A stretch of DNA of 40,785 nucleotides from Propionivibrio sp. (GCA_003249625.1 QKII01000155.1:1-40785), one strand, 5' to 3'. Numbered from the stretch's first letter, positions 1 to 13,961 are shown. Translations and numbers: made by a program. Notes: generated by a model from the sequence alone, not told the origin.

Positions 1-2343
1 GTCGAGCAGTACCTCGCCCGTCTCGTCAAGCTAGGCGAATCGGTGGTGATCTGCGAACAGGTCGGCGACCCCGCGACGAGCAAGGGGCCGGTCGAACGTG
101 CTGTTTCTCGCGTTGTCACCCCGGGCACGCTGACCGACGCGGCTCTGCTCGACGACAAGCGCGACGCCCTGCTCCTGTCGCTGACCGCTTCGCGCAACGG
201 TGCCGGTCTCGCCTGGCTGAACTTGGCGAGCGGCGAATTCCGCGTGTGCGAGGTTGCCCCGGAAAAGCTCGCGGCGACGATCGAACGCATCCGCCCGGCC
301 GAAATCGTCGTACCGGAGGGGCTCGAATTGTCGTTCGTTCCCGAAGCCACGCTGACGCGCCAGCCCGACTGGCATTTTGACACCGAAGCGGCGACACGCG
401 AACTCTGCACCCATTTCAAGACGGCATCGCTTTCGGGATTCGGGGCGGACGGACTGCGCCCGGCAATCGCCGCCGCCGGAGCGCTGTTGCGGTATGCGCA
501 GGCAACACAAACACGAGCGTTGCCGCACGTGCAGGCGCTGACCGTCGAGCGCGACGGTACCTTCCTTGGGCTCGATACGGCTACACGGCGCAACCTGGAA
601 CTTACCGAAACACTGCGCGGCCAACCCGCGCCGACGCTCTTCAGCCTGCTCGACACCTGCGTCACCTCGATGGGCTCGCGCGCGCTGCGCCACGCGCTGC
701 ATCATCCACTGCGTGCACCGGCGATTCCCGAAGCGCGCCACGCTGCGATTGAATCCCTGCTTGAAGACAACGGAATGCGTCTGCGCGACGTACGCCAGGC
801 TCTGCGCGGCTTTGCCGACATCGAACGTATCGCCGGGCGTGTCGCACTGTTCAGCGCCAGACCCCGCGACCTTTCCAGCCTTCGCGACAGTCTGCACCGG
901 CTCGCCGAACTGCGCGTGCCGCTAACCGATGCGCCCGCTCCACTTCTGCTCGAACTGCTGGCCGAACTGGCTACTCCAGACAACGCACTCGATCTGCTGA
1001 GCCGCGCCATCCAGCCGGAACCTTCCACGTTGTTGCGCGAAGGCGGCGTCATCGCCAACGGCTACGATGCAGACCTCGACGAATTGCGCGGCATCAACGA
1101 CAACTGCGGCGCCTTCCTTGTCGAACTCGAAGCCCGCGAACGCGAGCGTACCGGCATCGCCAACCTCAAGGTTGAATACAACCGGGTGCACGGCTTCTAT
1201 ATCGAGATCACCCACGCCAACGCCGACAAGGTTCCAGACGATTATCGCCGTCGGCAAACGCTGAAAAATGCCGAACGCTATATCACGCCGGAGCTTAAAG
1301 CCTTCGAGGACAAGGCGCTCTCGGCACAGGACCGCGCACTGGCGCGCGAAAAACTGCTCTACGAGACTGTATTGACGGCGTTGCAGGCCGACCTGACCCA
1401 ACTGCAAACCGTCGCCCGCGCCGTCGCGCACATCGATCTCCTCAGCGCCCTGGCCGAAGTCGCATTGGCGCGGAACTATTGCCGGCCAGAGTTCTCGCCC
1501 ATGCCCGGACTGCTGATCGAAGGCGGTCGTCACCCGGTTGTCGAAAACGAACTTGCAGGCGGCGAATCGTTCATCGCCAACGACACGAAACTTGGCGACG
1601 GTCGCCGTCTGCTCCTGATCACCGGTCCGAACATGGGTGGCAAATCGACCTACATGCGGCAAACGGCGCTGATCGCGCTCATGGCGCACATCGGCAGCTT
1701 CGTGCCGGCAACTCGCACGGTGCTCGGCCCGCTCGACCAGATCTTCACGCGCATCGGTGCCGCCGATGACCTGGCCTCCGGTCGTTCGACCTTCATGGTC
1801 GAAATGACCGAATCGGCAGCGATCCTGCACCACGCTACGGCCAACAGTCTGGTGCTGATGGACGAAGTCGGACGCGGCACCTCGACTTTTGACGGCATGG
1901 CACTGGCCTTCGCAATCTGCCGCCATCTCGTGGAAAAGAACCGTGCCTTGACGCTGTTCGCCACGCACTACTTCGAACTAACCCTGCTGGCCAACGAATA
2001 CGCTGATCTCGCCAACGTGCATCTCGATGCGATCGAGCATGGCGAGAAGATCGTTTTCCTGCACGCCGTCGAGGATGGCCCGGCAAACCAGAGCTACGGG
2101 ATCCAGGTCGCCGCACTGGCCGGGATCCCCAACTCGGTGGTCAAGGCCGCAAAACGCCAGTTGCGCGAGTTCGAACAGCGTGCATCCATCAACCCGCTGC
2201 AACCGGATCTGTTCGCGGCCGTCCCCGAGCCTGCCGAACCTGAACCGCATCCCGTCCTTGAGCGCCTGAGTACGATCGACCCTGACGCGCTGACGCCAAA
2301 ACAGGCTCTCGACGCATTGTACGAGTTGAAATCCCTCAAATAA
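1..2343 (+). CDS. mutS: DNA mismatch repair ATPase MutS (5' truncated)
   Basis: MutS binds mismatched bases and recruits MutL to start mismatch repair. The frame is open from base 1, so the gene begins before the window. By comparison with E. coli MutS about 75 N-terminal residues are missing, including the Phe-X-Glu mismatch wedge. The 780 residues present carry the connector, lever and clamp regions, then the ATPase: Walker A GPNMGGKS at window codons 542-549, Walker [17 protein letters not shown] near codons 617-632, and the FATHYFELT segment. Near the C-terminus QPDLF resembles a beta-clamp binding motif, and the end ([17 protein letters not shown]) is typical of the family. The gene stops with TAA at 2341-2343. 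It is the only gene on this strand before the convergent bcp-slyD pair. Confidence 0.98.
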   Translation, partial: VEQYLARLVKLGESVVICEQVGDPATSKGPVERAVSRVVTPGTLTDAALLDDKRDALLLSLTASRNGAGLAWLNLASGEFRVCEVAPEKLAATIERIRPAEIVVPEGLELSFVPEATLTRQPDWHFDTEAATRELCTHFKTASLSGFGADGLRPAIAAAGALLRYAQATQTRALPHVQALTVERDGTFLGLDTATRRNLELTETLRGQPAPTLFSLLDTCVTSMGSRALRHALHHPLRAPAIPEARHAAIESLLEDNGMRLRDVRQALRGFADIERIAGRVALFSARPRDLSSLRDSLHRLAELRVPLTDAPAPLLLELLAELATPDNALDLLSRAIQPEPSTLLREGGVIANGYDADLDELRGINDNCGAFLVELEARERERTGIANLKVEYNRVHGFYIEITHANADKVPDDYRRRQTLKNAERYITPELKAFEDKALSAQDRALAREKLLYETVLTALQADLTQLQTVARAVAHIDLLSALAEVALARNYCRPEFSPMPGLLIEGGRHPVVENELAGGESFIANDTKLGDGRRLLLITGPNMGGKSTYMRQTALIALMAHIGSFVPATRTVLGPLDQIFTRIGAADDLASGRSTFMVEMTESAAILHHATANSLVLMDEVGRGTSTFDGMALAFAICRHLVEKNRALTLFATHYFELTLLANEYADLANVHLDAIEHGEKIVFLHAVEDGPANQSYGIQVAALAGIPNSVVKAAKRQLREFEQRASINPLQPDLFAAVPEPAEPEPHPVLERLSTIDPDALTPKQALDALYELKSLK

Positions 2344-2546
2344 AAAACTGCCGTCACCGTTATGACAGGTCCTTGCGATATTCGCCAGTCGAATAATGGT
2401 TATTTCCCCCATCGGATTTACAGGATATTGCCCCCATCCGTATAGTTGCTTCCAACGGGTGCTCCCGGTGGGCACGATAAACGATTCGCCACCACCGCAG
2501 TTCGTACCTGAACGCTCCTCTTGAAGCAGCACGTAGCACGAGCATC

Positions 2547-2566
2547 GGTGCCCCCTCGGGGGCACC
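2547..2566. repeat. Perfect GC-rich inverted repeat
   Basis: GGTGCCCCC and GGGGGCACC form a perfect 9-bp stem with a 2-base centre. No T-run follows on either strand, so it is not a classical intrinsic terminator. It may be part of a structured 3' end between mutS and the slyD terminator. Confidence 0.6.
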
Positions 2567-2589
2567 CGCTCATTTCAGTAGAAATAGTC

Positions 2590-2620
2590 AAAAAAAATGC
2601 AGCCACCCGGCTGCATTTTT
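2590..2620 (-). terminator. Intrinsic terminator of bcp-slyD
   Basis: AAAAATGCAGCC (2593-2604), loop ACCC, GGCTGCATTTTT (2609-2620) gives a 12-bp perfect stem. Read on the minus strand it lies 27 bases after the slyD stop and ends in eight T. It also has five T on the plus strand, so it may work in both directions and stop mutS read-through. Confidence 0.85.
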
Positions 2621-2646
2621 CGCTATTCAGGACAGCAATCACTGCC

Positions 2647-3138
2647 TTACTCGTGCTCGCATTCTCCATCGTGGATATGCCCATGCGCGATTTCTTCTGC
2701 ACTTGCCGGACGCACGGCTGTCACCGTACAAGTAAAGACAAGTGCCATCCCGGCCAACGGATGATTTCCATCAAGAACGACCCGATCGTCGGCAATTTCG
2801 GTGACGCGATAAATGATCACCTCGTCTTCGTCACCGCCTTCCGGCAATCCCTCGAACTGCATCCCGACCTGCAACTCCTTGGGGAACGCGCTGCGCGGCT
2901 CAACCTGGATGAGTTCCGCGTCATACTCGCCAAATGCGTCGTCGGGCTGCATCTTGACGACAACGGATTCGCCGATTTTTTTCTCCTGTAGCGCCTCCTC
3001 GATCATCGGGAAGATATCGTCGTACCCTCCGTGCAGATAAACGAGCGGCTCCTTTCCGGCGTCAACAAGTTCCCCATCGGGATCCTTGACGCTGTAGTCG
3101 AGAGTAACAACGGTATTCTTTACAACTTGCATAGTCAT
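2647..3138 (-). CDS. slyD: FKBP-type peptidyl-prolyl isomerase, SlyD family
   Basis: This is a cytoplasmic prolyl cis-trans isomerase and chaperone of 163 residues. The FKBP fold occupies roughly residues 1-72 and 130-150. The SlyD-type insert-in-flap chaperone domain lies between about 75 and 128, with the family segment LDGNHPLAG near its end. The C-terminus is only HGHIHDGECEHE, much shorter than the long His/Cys metal tail of E. coli SlyD, so nickel handling should be weaker. The start used here overlaps the end of bcp by four bases (ATGA), which argues for translational coupling; a second Met at 3132 is an alternative. A strong terminator follows. Confidence 0.88.
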   Translation of the reverse strand: MTMQVVKNTVVTLDYSVKDPDGELVDAGKEPLVYLHGGYDDIFPMIEEALQEKKIGESVVVKMQPDDAFGEYDAELIQVEPRSAFPKELQVGMQFEGLPEGGDEDEVIIYRVTEIADDRVVLDGNHPLAGMALVFTCTVTAVRPASAEEIAHGHIHDGECEHE

Positions 3139-3605
3139 GAATTGATTTCCTTCACCGCGCGCAGGACTTCAAGCGCATGGCCTTTGGCATTGACTCCATA
3201 CAGCACGAAACGGAGCACACCCTGTTTGTCGATAATGAACGTCGAACGGACAATACCGTGCTTTTTTATGCCGTCGACTTCCTTTAATTGCCACACACCG
3301 TACCGCTTGCATGCGACGGCGTCCGGGTCAGAGAGCAGCGAAATCGAGATCCCGTGCTTGTCACGAAACTCGGCGTGCTTGATGCAATCATCCCGGCTAA
3401 TCCCGAAAACGACGCAGCCCTGGCGCGAAAACTCATCCTCGTGATCAGAAAAATCCGTCGCTTCAAGGGTGCATGTCGGCGTGTCATCTCTCGGGTAGAA
3501 GAACAGGACAACATGATTCTTGCCGTGATAGCCGGCAAGATCGACGGTATCCATGTCCTCATTGGGGAGAGCGAACATCGGTGCCGTTTGTCCAACTTTC
3601 AGCAT
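3135..3605 (-). CDS. bcp: Thiol peroxidase, Bcp/PrxQ-type peroxiredoxin
   Basis: Bcp reduces hydrogen peroxide and organic hydroperoxides using thiol donors. The 156-residue protein has the AhpC/TSA fold. The peroxidatic Cys is C45 in PRDDTPTC. The resolving Cys often found five residues later (C50 in E. coli Bcp) is Thr here, so the enzyme is 1-Cys or uses another Cys (C64, C74 and one near residue 99 are present). The Shine-Dalgarno GGAGAGGAGG lies just before the ATG. It is the first gene of a two-gene unit with slyD, overlapping it by four bases. An oxidative-stress and folding pairing is plausible but inferred. Confidence 0.93.
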   Translation of the reverse strand: MLKVGQTAPMFALPNEDMDTVDLAGYHGKNHVVLFFYPRDDTPTCTLEATDFSDHEDEFSRQGCVVFGISRDDCIKHAEFRDKHGISISLLSDPDAVACKRYGVWQLKEVDGIKKHGIVRSTFIIDKQGVLRFVLYGVNAKGHALEVLRAVKEINS

Positions 3606-3751
3606 GTTGCCTCCTCTCCTTTAAAACCGGCTTGTCGCCCGGGGAACGATCAAGTTGGCCGGATTGTACCAAGCTTCCTGAAGCGCCCCACAATTAAACA
3701 CTAGATCAAGCACGGTAGAATGAAAACGTCTTTTACGACAATCCGTTTCCG

Positions 3752-3795
3752 CTCTTCGAAGAGGAGACAACGGTCGAGGGGAATAATTCGAATTA
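3752..3795 (+). promoter_or_regulatory. Two palindromes in the leader of the SIMPL gene
   Basis: CTCTTCGAAGAG (3752-3763) and TAATTCGAATTA (3784-3795) are two perfect 12-bp palindromes that share the core TTCGAA, with centres 32 bp apart, just before the AGGAGA ribosome site of the gene at 3809. A possible -10 (TAGAAT, 3716-3721) with a poor -35 (TTAAAC, 3694-3699) lies upstream. They could be operator sites for a dimeric regulator or small RNA hairpins. This is inference. Confidence 0.3.
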
Positions 3796-3808
3796 ATCAG
3801 GAGACGCC

Positions 3809-4489
3809 ATGACACGAATATCAATCTTCACGCCGGTCGTTGCTGCAGCATTCTTCGCTGTATCCAGTCCTGTCGCTGCCGCAGATCCCCTCGTCGTCGA
3901 GCTATCGTCCGAAGCCTCGCGTCCAGCAGTCAATGACCTCATGCAGGCGACTGTCTCGGCCGAAGCAAGTGGCACTTCTCCCGGTGATCTTTCCGAACAC
4001 ATCAATCAAGCCGTGGCCGACGCGTTGAAAACAGCAAAGGCGTTTCCCAACGTCAAGGTCAAGACCGGCAACACGACGACGTATCCCGTCTATTCAAAAC
4101 AGGGGAAGATCGATTCTTGGCGCATGCGCTCGAATATCGTTCTGGAATCGTTCGACACAACCGAGTTTTCCCTGTTGCTTGGCAAACTTCAGGCATCACT
4201 CGCCGTGACAAGCCTGGTTGCCTCACCGTCGACAGCGACCCGACGGAAAGCGGAGAACGAAGCCATGCTCGACGCCATCGCACTATTCCGGGAGCGGGCC
4301 AGAATCCTCGCCGAGCAACTCGGAAAAGGTTATAGCATTAAACAGTTGGCGATCAGCACCACGGGGCACATGCCACAACCGATCATGCGTGCTGCAAGAT
4401 CGATGTCACTGGAAGCCGCTCCCATGCCAATGGAAGCCGGCGAGTCACAGGTTGTCGTCTCGGCATCCGGAAAAATCGCGATAGAGTAA
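3809..4489 (+). CDS. Exported SIMPL-domain (DUF541) protein
   Basis: The 226-residue protein starts with a signal peptide (MTRISIFTPVVAAAFFAVSS) and probable cleavage near AAA-DP at about residue 25, so it is periplasmic or surface-exposed. The rest matches the SIMPL/DUF541 family (BP26/OMP28-like): a beta-rich N-terminal part beginning VVELSSEAS, a long helical middle with the segment ATRRKAENEAMLDAI, and the C-terminal strand VVVSASGKIAIE. Members form oligomeric periplasmic rings or channels, but a biochemical role is not settled. AGGAGA four bases before the ATG supports the start. It is monocistronic, between divergent bcp and convergent ftsB. Confidence 0.85.
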   Translation: MTRISIFTPVVAAAFFAVSSPVAAADPLVVELSSEASRPAVNDLMQATVSAEASGTSPGDLSEHINQAVADALKTAKAFPNVKVKTGNTTTYPVYSKQGKIDSWRMRSNIVLESFDTTEFSLLLGKLQASLAVTSLVASPSTATRRKAENEAMLDAIALFRERARILAEQLGKGYSIKQLAISTTGHMPQPIMRAARSMSLEAAPMPMEAGESQVVVSASGKIAIE

Positions 4490-4516
4490 TAATCGCCATT
4501 ATGCGAGACGTTCTGC

Positions 4517-4837
4517 TCAGCGACCACCAGCCTGGACAGCCTCGCTCCCCCGCTGTGGTGCAAGTGGTCTGTCGGGAACCTGGACGAAGACCTCATCCTG
4601 GCGAATCATCCCCAGTTCGAAACGCGCACGCTCTTCGATCGCGTCATACCCCTGTTTGAGATCCCGCACCTCCGCGTCAAGGCCCGCATTACGGATTTCG
4701 AGCTTGCGGTTCGCCTCTTTCTGTTCCTGGAGTTGCCGGTCCACGTCCCAGACCTTCAGCCAACCTCCCTTGCCGAGCCATAGGGGATACTGCAGAAGCA
4801 CGAGCAAAGCAAGAAGGGCAAGAGATAACCAGCGCAT
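4517..4837 (-). CDS. ftsB: Cell division protein FtsB
   Basis: FtsB is a small bitopic inner-membrane protein that joins FtsQ and FtsL in the divisome and helps activate septal peptidoglycan synthesis. The 106-residue product has a short cytoplasmic start (MRW), one membrane helix at about residues 4-21, then a coiled coil (about 30-72, [20 protein letters not shown]). The [20 protein letters not shown] segment is characteristic of the family. It is the last gene of pyrG-kdsA-eno-ftsB; eno followed by ftsB is a well-known proteobacterial order. No clear Shine-Dalgarno precedes the ATG. Confidence 0.93.
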   Translation of the reverse strand: MRWLSLALLALLVLLQYPLWLGKGGWLKVWDVDRQLQEQKEANRKLEIRNAGLDAEVRDLKQGYDAIEERARFELGMIRQDEVFVQVPDRPLAPQRGSEAVQAGGR

Positions 4838-4906
4838 GGATTATGCCGGGAGCGAATGATGACGAACTCGAGCGGAAGAGCCCCCTCCAGTTCGTCAGTT
4901 GCCCAT

Positions 4907-6205
<1,299 letters not shown>

Positions 6206-6215
6206 TCAACTGTTA

Positions 6216-9577
<3,362 letters not shown>

Positions 9578-9603
9578 GACTTCTGGACTCGACAGCCCGC
9601 TCG

Positions 9604-10206
9604 TTATATTCCATCGCTGCAACGGATCAGCCCCACGACCACGCCCTCGATTTCGAGCGGCTGCTTACTGACATCAATTATGATCGGCGGAAAATCCGGA
9701 TTTTCAGCGACCAGTTCGACGTAACTCCCATGGCTCCGAAAACGTTTGACCGTAACTTCGTCATCCATTCGGGCGACGACCACCTGCCCGTTTCGCGCCT
9801 CACAACAACGATGTACGGCAACGAGGTCACCGTCAAAAATACCCGCGTTCATCATTGACAATCCACGCACTCGAAGCAGGAAATCCGCTTTAGGACTAAA
9901 CAAGGTGGAATCGAGTGCGTAACGCGCCTGAACGTTTTCCAGAGCAAAAATTGGACTACCTGCAGCAACGTTTCCGATCAACGGAAGTCCAAGTTGCTCG
10001 ACCAATCGAATACCGCGTGCGGCCCCTGGCTCAAGTATGATCACGCCTTTTTTTGCCAGCGCTTTGAGATGTTCCTCTGCGGCGTTATTGGATGAGAATC
10101 CAAACGCATTTGCAATTTCGGCCCTGGTCGGGGGCGCACCCAGTACTTCTATTGAATTCTGTATGAACTCGAGAATTTCCTGCTGCCGCGAAGTAATCTT
10201 TGCCAT
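9604..10206 (-). CDS. lexA: LexA, SOS repressor and self-cleaving protease
   Basis: LexA represses DNA-damage genes until RecA filaments trigger its self-cleavage. The 200-residue product has an N-terminal winged helix-turn-helix (about 1-65; [20 protein letters not shown]), the cleavage bond A82-G83 in NVAAGSP, and the catalytic pair S117 (RGLSMMN) and K154 (VTVKRF) of the S24 peptidase domain. Length and residues are normal. A LexA box lies 47 bases before the start, so the gene should repress itself. It appears to be monocistronic. Confidence 0.98.
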   Translation of the reverse strand: MAKITSRQQEILEFIQNSIEVLGAPPTRAEIANAFGFSSNNAAEEHLKALAKKGVIILEPGAARGIRLVEQLGLPLIGNVAAGSPIFALENVQARYALDSTLFSPKADFLLRVRGLSMMNAGIFDGDLVAVHRCCEARNGQVVVARMDDEVTVKRFRSHGSYVELVAENPDFPPIIIDVSKQPLEIEGVVVGLIRCSDGI

Positions 10207-10250
10207 CTGTGTCTCCGGGAACCTATCGCTTTGTTAGCGGGGCGCACTAC

Positions 10251-10270
10251 TACTGTATATAAATACAGTA
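10251..10270. promoter_or_regulatory. LexA (SOS) box
   Basis: The core CTGTATATAAATACAG (10253-10268) matches the CTG-N10-CAG SOS box with an AT-rich centre, and flanking TA on both sides extends the symmetry to 20 bp. It sits just upstream of lexA, as expected for autoregulation. It is 60 bp from the end of the Nudix gene and has no other promoter-proximal gene to control. Confidence 0.92.
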
Positions 10271-10331
10271 AAAAATAATACCAGATCGCCCCGCGAATGC
10301 GCCCGGAGATTTCAACCGAAGCCTCTTCTAT

Positions 10332-10901
10332 TCACCAATCGTGAAGCAGCACCTTTTCCGCCCAGAAAATCGCTGAAATCGTCTTCGCATCGGTAATCGC
10401 CCCGGAACGAACTGCCTCAATGGCATCATTCAAACACATGCTGAATACGTCGAGATGCTCGCCATGATCGAGTTGCTGCTCCCCCTGAAGAATCAAATCA
10501 CGCGCCAGGAATACCTCGATTCGTTCGTTTGAATAGCCGACACAGGGATGCAGAACCCCCAAATAGCGCCAACTGTTTGCGACATAACCAGTCTCTTCGA
10601 GGAGTTCTCGCCGTCCAGTCTCTTCGATGGACTCGCCCGGGTCAATTTTCCCGGCAGGAAATTCGATGAACACCTCCCCAACCGGATAACGGAATTGGCG
10701 CTCGAAAATCAATTCTCCGTTGTCGAGTACAGGGATCACCACAACGGCACCTTGATGTCGAATATATTCGCGTGTTGAAACACCACCACTCGGCAAACGT
10801 ACCTGATCGCGTCTTACATCAAGAAGCTTCCCGCGGAACACCTCGGTGCTTTCCATTACTGTCTCACGTAGATGCAAATCGGATTCCTGATCGAATTTCA
10901 T
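10332..10901 (-). CDS. Nudix hydrolase, ADP-ribose pyrophosphatase type
   Basis: This is a cytoplasmic Nudix enzyme that probably cleaves ADP-ribose or a related nucleoside diphosphate derivative. The 189-residue protein carries the full Nudix box from G84 to G105 (GKIDPGE...RELLEETG, with E90, R98, E99, E102 and E103). Upstream, FERQFRYPVGEVFIEFPAGK is characteristic of the NudF/ADP-ribose pyrophosphatase branch. GGGGTAT precedes the ATG. It lies 66 bases after nuoN but is separated from it by a strong terminator, so it probably has its own promoter. Exact substrate cannot be read from sequence. Confidence 0.9.
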   Translation of the reverse strand: MKFDQESDLHLRETVMESTEVFRGKLLDVRRDQVRLPSGGVSTREYIRHQGAVVVIPVLDNGELIFERQFRYPVGEVFIEFPAGKIDPGESIEETGRRELLEETGYVANSWRYLGVLHPCVGYSNERIEVFLARDLILQGEQQLDHGEHLDVFSMCLNDAIEAVRSGAITDAKTISAIFWAEKVLLHDW

Positions 10902-10912
10902 CTGGATACCCC

Positions 10913-10944
10913 AAAATAAAAAGCGCCCCGATCAAGCGGGGCGC
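10913..10944 (-). terminator. Intrinsic terminator of the nuo operon
   Basis: On the minus strand GCGCCCCG, loop CTTGAT, CGGGGCGC is an 8-bp perfect GC stem followed by TTTTTATTTT. It lies 23 bases after the nuoN stop and just before the Nudix gene. Confidence 0.92.
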
Positions 10945-10967
10945 CGGTAGAAAACAAGTGGCAATAA

Positions 10968-12467
10968 CTATCTGAAGAAAGAAATGGAGTTGTTCAGACT
11001 CGTTGCACAGAGCATCATCAACGCGTTCGGAGCGATTCCAATCAGAGCAACCGCAAGACCGTTAGCCGACATTAACAACTTAACTTCGGCCGGCGCCCTG
11101 ATCGGTGTGTTATCTGCAGGCGGATCGAAATACATGACCTTGACGATACGAAGATAGTAATACGCTCCGACAAGCGAGAAAAATACCGCAGCGAGCGCCA
11201 GCCACATGTGGCCCGCAGCCACGACGGCCTGCAACACCGAGAATTTCGCGAAGAAACCGACAAAAAACGGGATTCCGGCCATAGAAAACATCATCATCAT
11301 CATGATGGCCGCATACCACGAATTACGCTTGTTCAACCCGGCGAAATCGCTGATTTCCTGAGCTTCAAATCCTGCACGCGAGAGAAGGAGAATAGTTCCG
11401 AATGCCCCAAGGCTGGAAAGCACATAGGTCACAACATAAAACATCGACGAACTGTATGCATTAACGATATACCGAACATCCCCCCCGATGACCCCTGTTG
11501 CCATTCCGAGCAACATGAAGCCCATGTGAGAGATAGCGGAATAAGCCAGCATACGCTTGATGTTCGTTTGTGCGACCGCGGCAAAGTTGCCGACTGCCAT
11601 CGACAGTACGGAAAGAACAAGCAGCATCAACTGCCAATCATGCGATGCAACAATAAGCCCATTTACCAGCGTGCGAATCACAACAGCAAAAGCAGCCAAT
11701 TTAGGCGCGGTCGCTATAAACAGAGTGACTGCCGTAGGGGCTCCGTGATAAACGTCAGGAATCCACATGTGGAATGGCACGACCCCTAGTTTGAAAGCAA
11801 TACCAGAAACAAGGAATACAAGCCCAAACGCGAGAATGATTCCGTTCCCCTGCCCAGCGAGCAAACCGGCCGAAAGCGCAGAAATTTGGAGCGTTCCCGT
11901 CGCACCGTAAACCATCGACATGCCATAAAGCAGGAGACCAGACGCCAAAGCACCGAGAACGAAATACTTCATCGAGGCTTCAGTTGCCGGAATCGAATCT
12001 CGATTCATCGCAACCATCGCATACAGCGACAATGACAACAGTTCGATACCGATATAAATAGCAAGGAAATGGTTGGCCGACACCATAACCATCATCCCAA
12101 CGGTAGCAAACAGGCTCAAAACGTAGAATTCACCCTTCGACATGTGCGGGCGATCCAGAACATATGTCCGCGAATAGAAATGACCGGCCAAAACGCTCAG
12201 ATAAATCATGAGTTTTAGCGTCCCGCTCATTGCATCGCTGACGAACATGTTACTGAAAGTGTATGAGATCTGCCCTGTATTCACTGCCACGGTGACAGCA
12301 GCGGCGCCCACAAGCGATAACTGGGTCAGTGCGTACACGATCGTTCTCTTCTTGTCCTTCACGAAGAGGTCGACAATCAAAATAAGACAGGCCATAGCCA
12401 ACATGAAAATTTCAGCGCTGGCAATGCGCAGGTCGGGCAATACAAATTGCATTTCGGCAAGCGTCAT
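10968..12467 (-). CDS. nuoN: NADH-quinone oxidoreductase subunit N
   Basis: NuoN is one of three antiporter-like proton-pumping subunits in the membrane arm of complex I. The 499-residue protein is strongly hydrophobic with about 14 membrane helices. Pump residues are visible: E142 in [13 protein letters not shown] and K226 in [16 protein letters not shown] chose ATG at 12467 ([13 protein letters not shown]); a TTG four codons upstream lies directly against the nuoM stop and is less likely. It is the last gene of the nuo operon, followed by an intrinsic terminator. Confidence 0.96.
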   Translation of the reverse strand: MTLAEMQFVLPDLRIASAEIFMLAMACLILIVDLFVKDKKRTIVYALTQLSLVGAAAVTVAVNTGQISYTFSNMFVSDAMSGTLKLMIYLSVLAGHFYSRTYVLDRPHMSKGEFYVLSLFATVGMMVMVSANHFLAIYIGIELLSLSLYAMVAMNRDSIPATEASMKYFVLGALASGLLLYGMSMVYGATGTLQISALSAGLLAGQGNGIILAFGLVFLVSGIAFKLGVVPFHMWIPDVYHGAPTAVTLFIATAPKLAAFAVVIRTLVNGLIVASHDWQLMLLVLSVLSMAVGNFAAVAQTNIKRMLAYSAISHMGFMLLGMATGVIGGDVRYIVNAYSSSMFYVVTYVLSSLGAFGTILLLSRAGFEAQEISDFAGLNKRNSWYAAIMMMMMFSMAGIPFFVGFFAKFSVLQAVVAAGHMWLALAAVFFSLVGAYYYLRIVKVMYFDPPADNTPIRAPAEVKLLMSANGLAVALIGIAPNALMMLCATSLNNSISFFR

Positions 12468-12479
12468 AGCGAATACCAA

Positions 12480-13961
12480 TTATTGGATCTTGCTTACGGA
12501 GACATGATGCAACAACTCATTGACTGAACTGTGCATAACATCCGTGAATGGTTTTGGATAAAGGCCCATTCCCAGGGCTCCGACGGCGAGCAAGGAAAGA
12601 ACGAAAAACTCGCGCAACGTAATATCTGTCAATTCGGCTACGTGGTGATTACCGACTGCACCAAACACTACACGCTTATACATCCAAAGCGTATATGCCG
12701 CCCCAAGAATCATCGTTGAGGCTGCCGCAAACGCCACCCAGAAATTGAACTTAACCGATGCCAAGATAACCATAAACTCGCCGACAAACCCAGAAGTCGC
12801 AGGGAGGCCGGCATTGGCCATGGCGAAAAGCAGGAAGAAAGCGGCGAACTTCGGCATCGTATTTACCACGCCACCGTAATCGGCAATCATCCGTGAATGC
12901 ACCCGATCATACATAACACCGATACAGTAGAACATTGCTCCGGCGACGAACCCGTGCGAGATCATTTGAACGAGCGCGCCTTCCACGCCCAATGGGCTGA
13001 AGATAAAGAAACCGAGAGTTACAAACCCCATGTGTGCGATCGATGAGTAAGCAACAAGCTTCTTCATGTCGACCTGCACCAATGCGACAAAGCCAATATA
13101 AACAACCGCGATCAACGACAACGCGAGAATCAGGCCAGAGAACTCATGAGACGCATCAGGCGCGATGGGTAGTGAAAACCGCAGGAAGCCATAAGCGCCC
13201 AGTTTCAAAGCAATCGCCGCCAAGACGATCGAACCTCCCGTTGGCGCCTCTACGTGGGCGTCTGGCAACCACGTATGAACTGGCCACATTGGAACCTTGA
13301 CCGCGAATGCAGCAAGGAATGCCAAGAAGATCCACTTCTGCGCATTTAAAGACAACGGCAATTGATGCCAATCCTGAATCGAAAAACTCCCCGAATTAAG
13401 GAAAAGATAAATCAGTGCAACCAAGAACAACAAGGATCCCATCAATGTAAAAAGGAAGAACTTAAACGCGGCATAAACCCGACGCGGCCCCCCCCAAACC
13501 CCAATGATGATATAGAGCGGAATCAGTGATGCTTCAAAGAAGACATAGAACAACATCGCATCAAGCGATGAGAAGATACCGTTGAGCAGGCCAGACATAA
13601 TCAGGAAGCCCGCATTGTATTGAAAGACCTTGCTCTCAATGACTTTCCAACCGGCTAGAACAACAATAACCGTGATGAAACTGTTCAAAATCACGAAAAG
13701 CATCGAGATGCCATCAACGCCCAAGTGATAGTTGATATTGAAGCGACTTATCCAGGGGGACAATTCCACGAATTGCATCGCAGGCGTCGTTGTATCGAAT
13801 CCGGAATAAAGCGGCAAAGCAACCATTAACCCTGCGACGGCTCCGAGCAGGGCAAGCATGCGCGCAAACGGCGCGTTTCGGTCCGAGCCAGTCAATAAAA
13901 TGACAAGCCCTGAGAAAATCGGCACCCAGATGGCTAACGAAAGTAGCGGAAATCCTGACAT
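12480..13961 (-). CDS. nuoM: NADH-quinone oxidoreductase subunit M
   Basis: NuoM is an antiporter-like proton-pumping subunit of complex I. The 493-residue protein has about 14 membrane helices. E143 in FFEASLIPLY and K222 in AVKVPMWPVHTW correspond to the essential Glu and Lys of the family, and the segment HTWLPDAHVEAPT is highly conserved. It starts 23 bases after nuoL and ends 12 bases before nuoN. Confidence 0.97.
   Translation of the reverse strand: MSGFPLLSLAIWVPIFSGLVILLTGSDRNAPFARMLALLGAVAGLMVALPLYSGFDTTTPAMQFVELSPWISRFNINYHLGVDGISMLFVILNSFITVIVVLAGWKVIESKVFQYNAGFLIMSGLLNGIFSSLDAMLFYVFFEASLIPLYIIIGVWGGPRRVYAAFKFFLFTLMGSLLFLVALIYLFLNSGSFSIQDWHQLPLSLNAQKWIFLAFLAAFAVKVPMWPVHTWLPDAHVEAPTGGSIVLAAIALKLGAYGFLRFSLPIAPDASHEFSGLILALSLIAVVYIGFVALVQVDMKKLVAYSSIAHMGFVTLGFFIFSPLGVEGALVQMISHGFVAGAMFYCIGVMYDRVHSRMIADYGGVVNTMPKFAAFFLLFAMANAGLPATSGFVGEFMVILASVKFNFWVAFAAASTMILGAAYTLWMYKRVVFGAVGNHHVAELTDITLREFFVLSLLAVGALGMGLYPKPFTDVMHSSVNELLHHVSVSKIQ

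Larger units (their letters stand above)
2344..2646. other. Gene-free spacer with several hairpins
   Basis: This 303-base stretch lies between the convergent mutS and slyD genes. No frame in it looks protein-like. It holds a small hairpin TATTCG-CCAGT-CGAATA (about 2379-2395), two copies of CCCCCATC (2406-2413 and 2431-2438), a pairing CGGAT/ATCCG that places the second C-run in a loop, a hairpin GTGCTC/GGGCAC, a perfect GC-rich hairpin at 2547-2566 and the slyD terminator at 2590-2620. It could encode a small RNA or be the 3' untranslated region of mutS. I recognise no Rfam family in it. Confidence 0.5.

Noticed and set aside
922..1968. 348-residue open frame opposite mutS
   Set aside because: Antisense shadow of mutS with no domain and composition typical of a mirrored frame.
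2344..2565. 6S RNA between mutS and slyD
   Set aside because: The conserved 6S central-bubble sequence and the usual zapA neighbour are not there, so I kept it as an unassigned structured region.
1978..2565. 195-residue minus-strand frame running from the spacer into mutS
   Set aside because: The part outside mutS shows no protein-like conservation and no ribosome site, and the rest is antisense to mutS.
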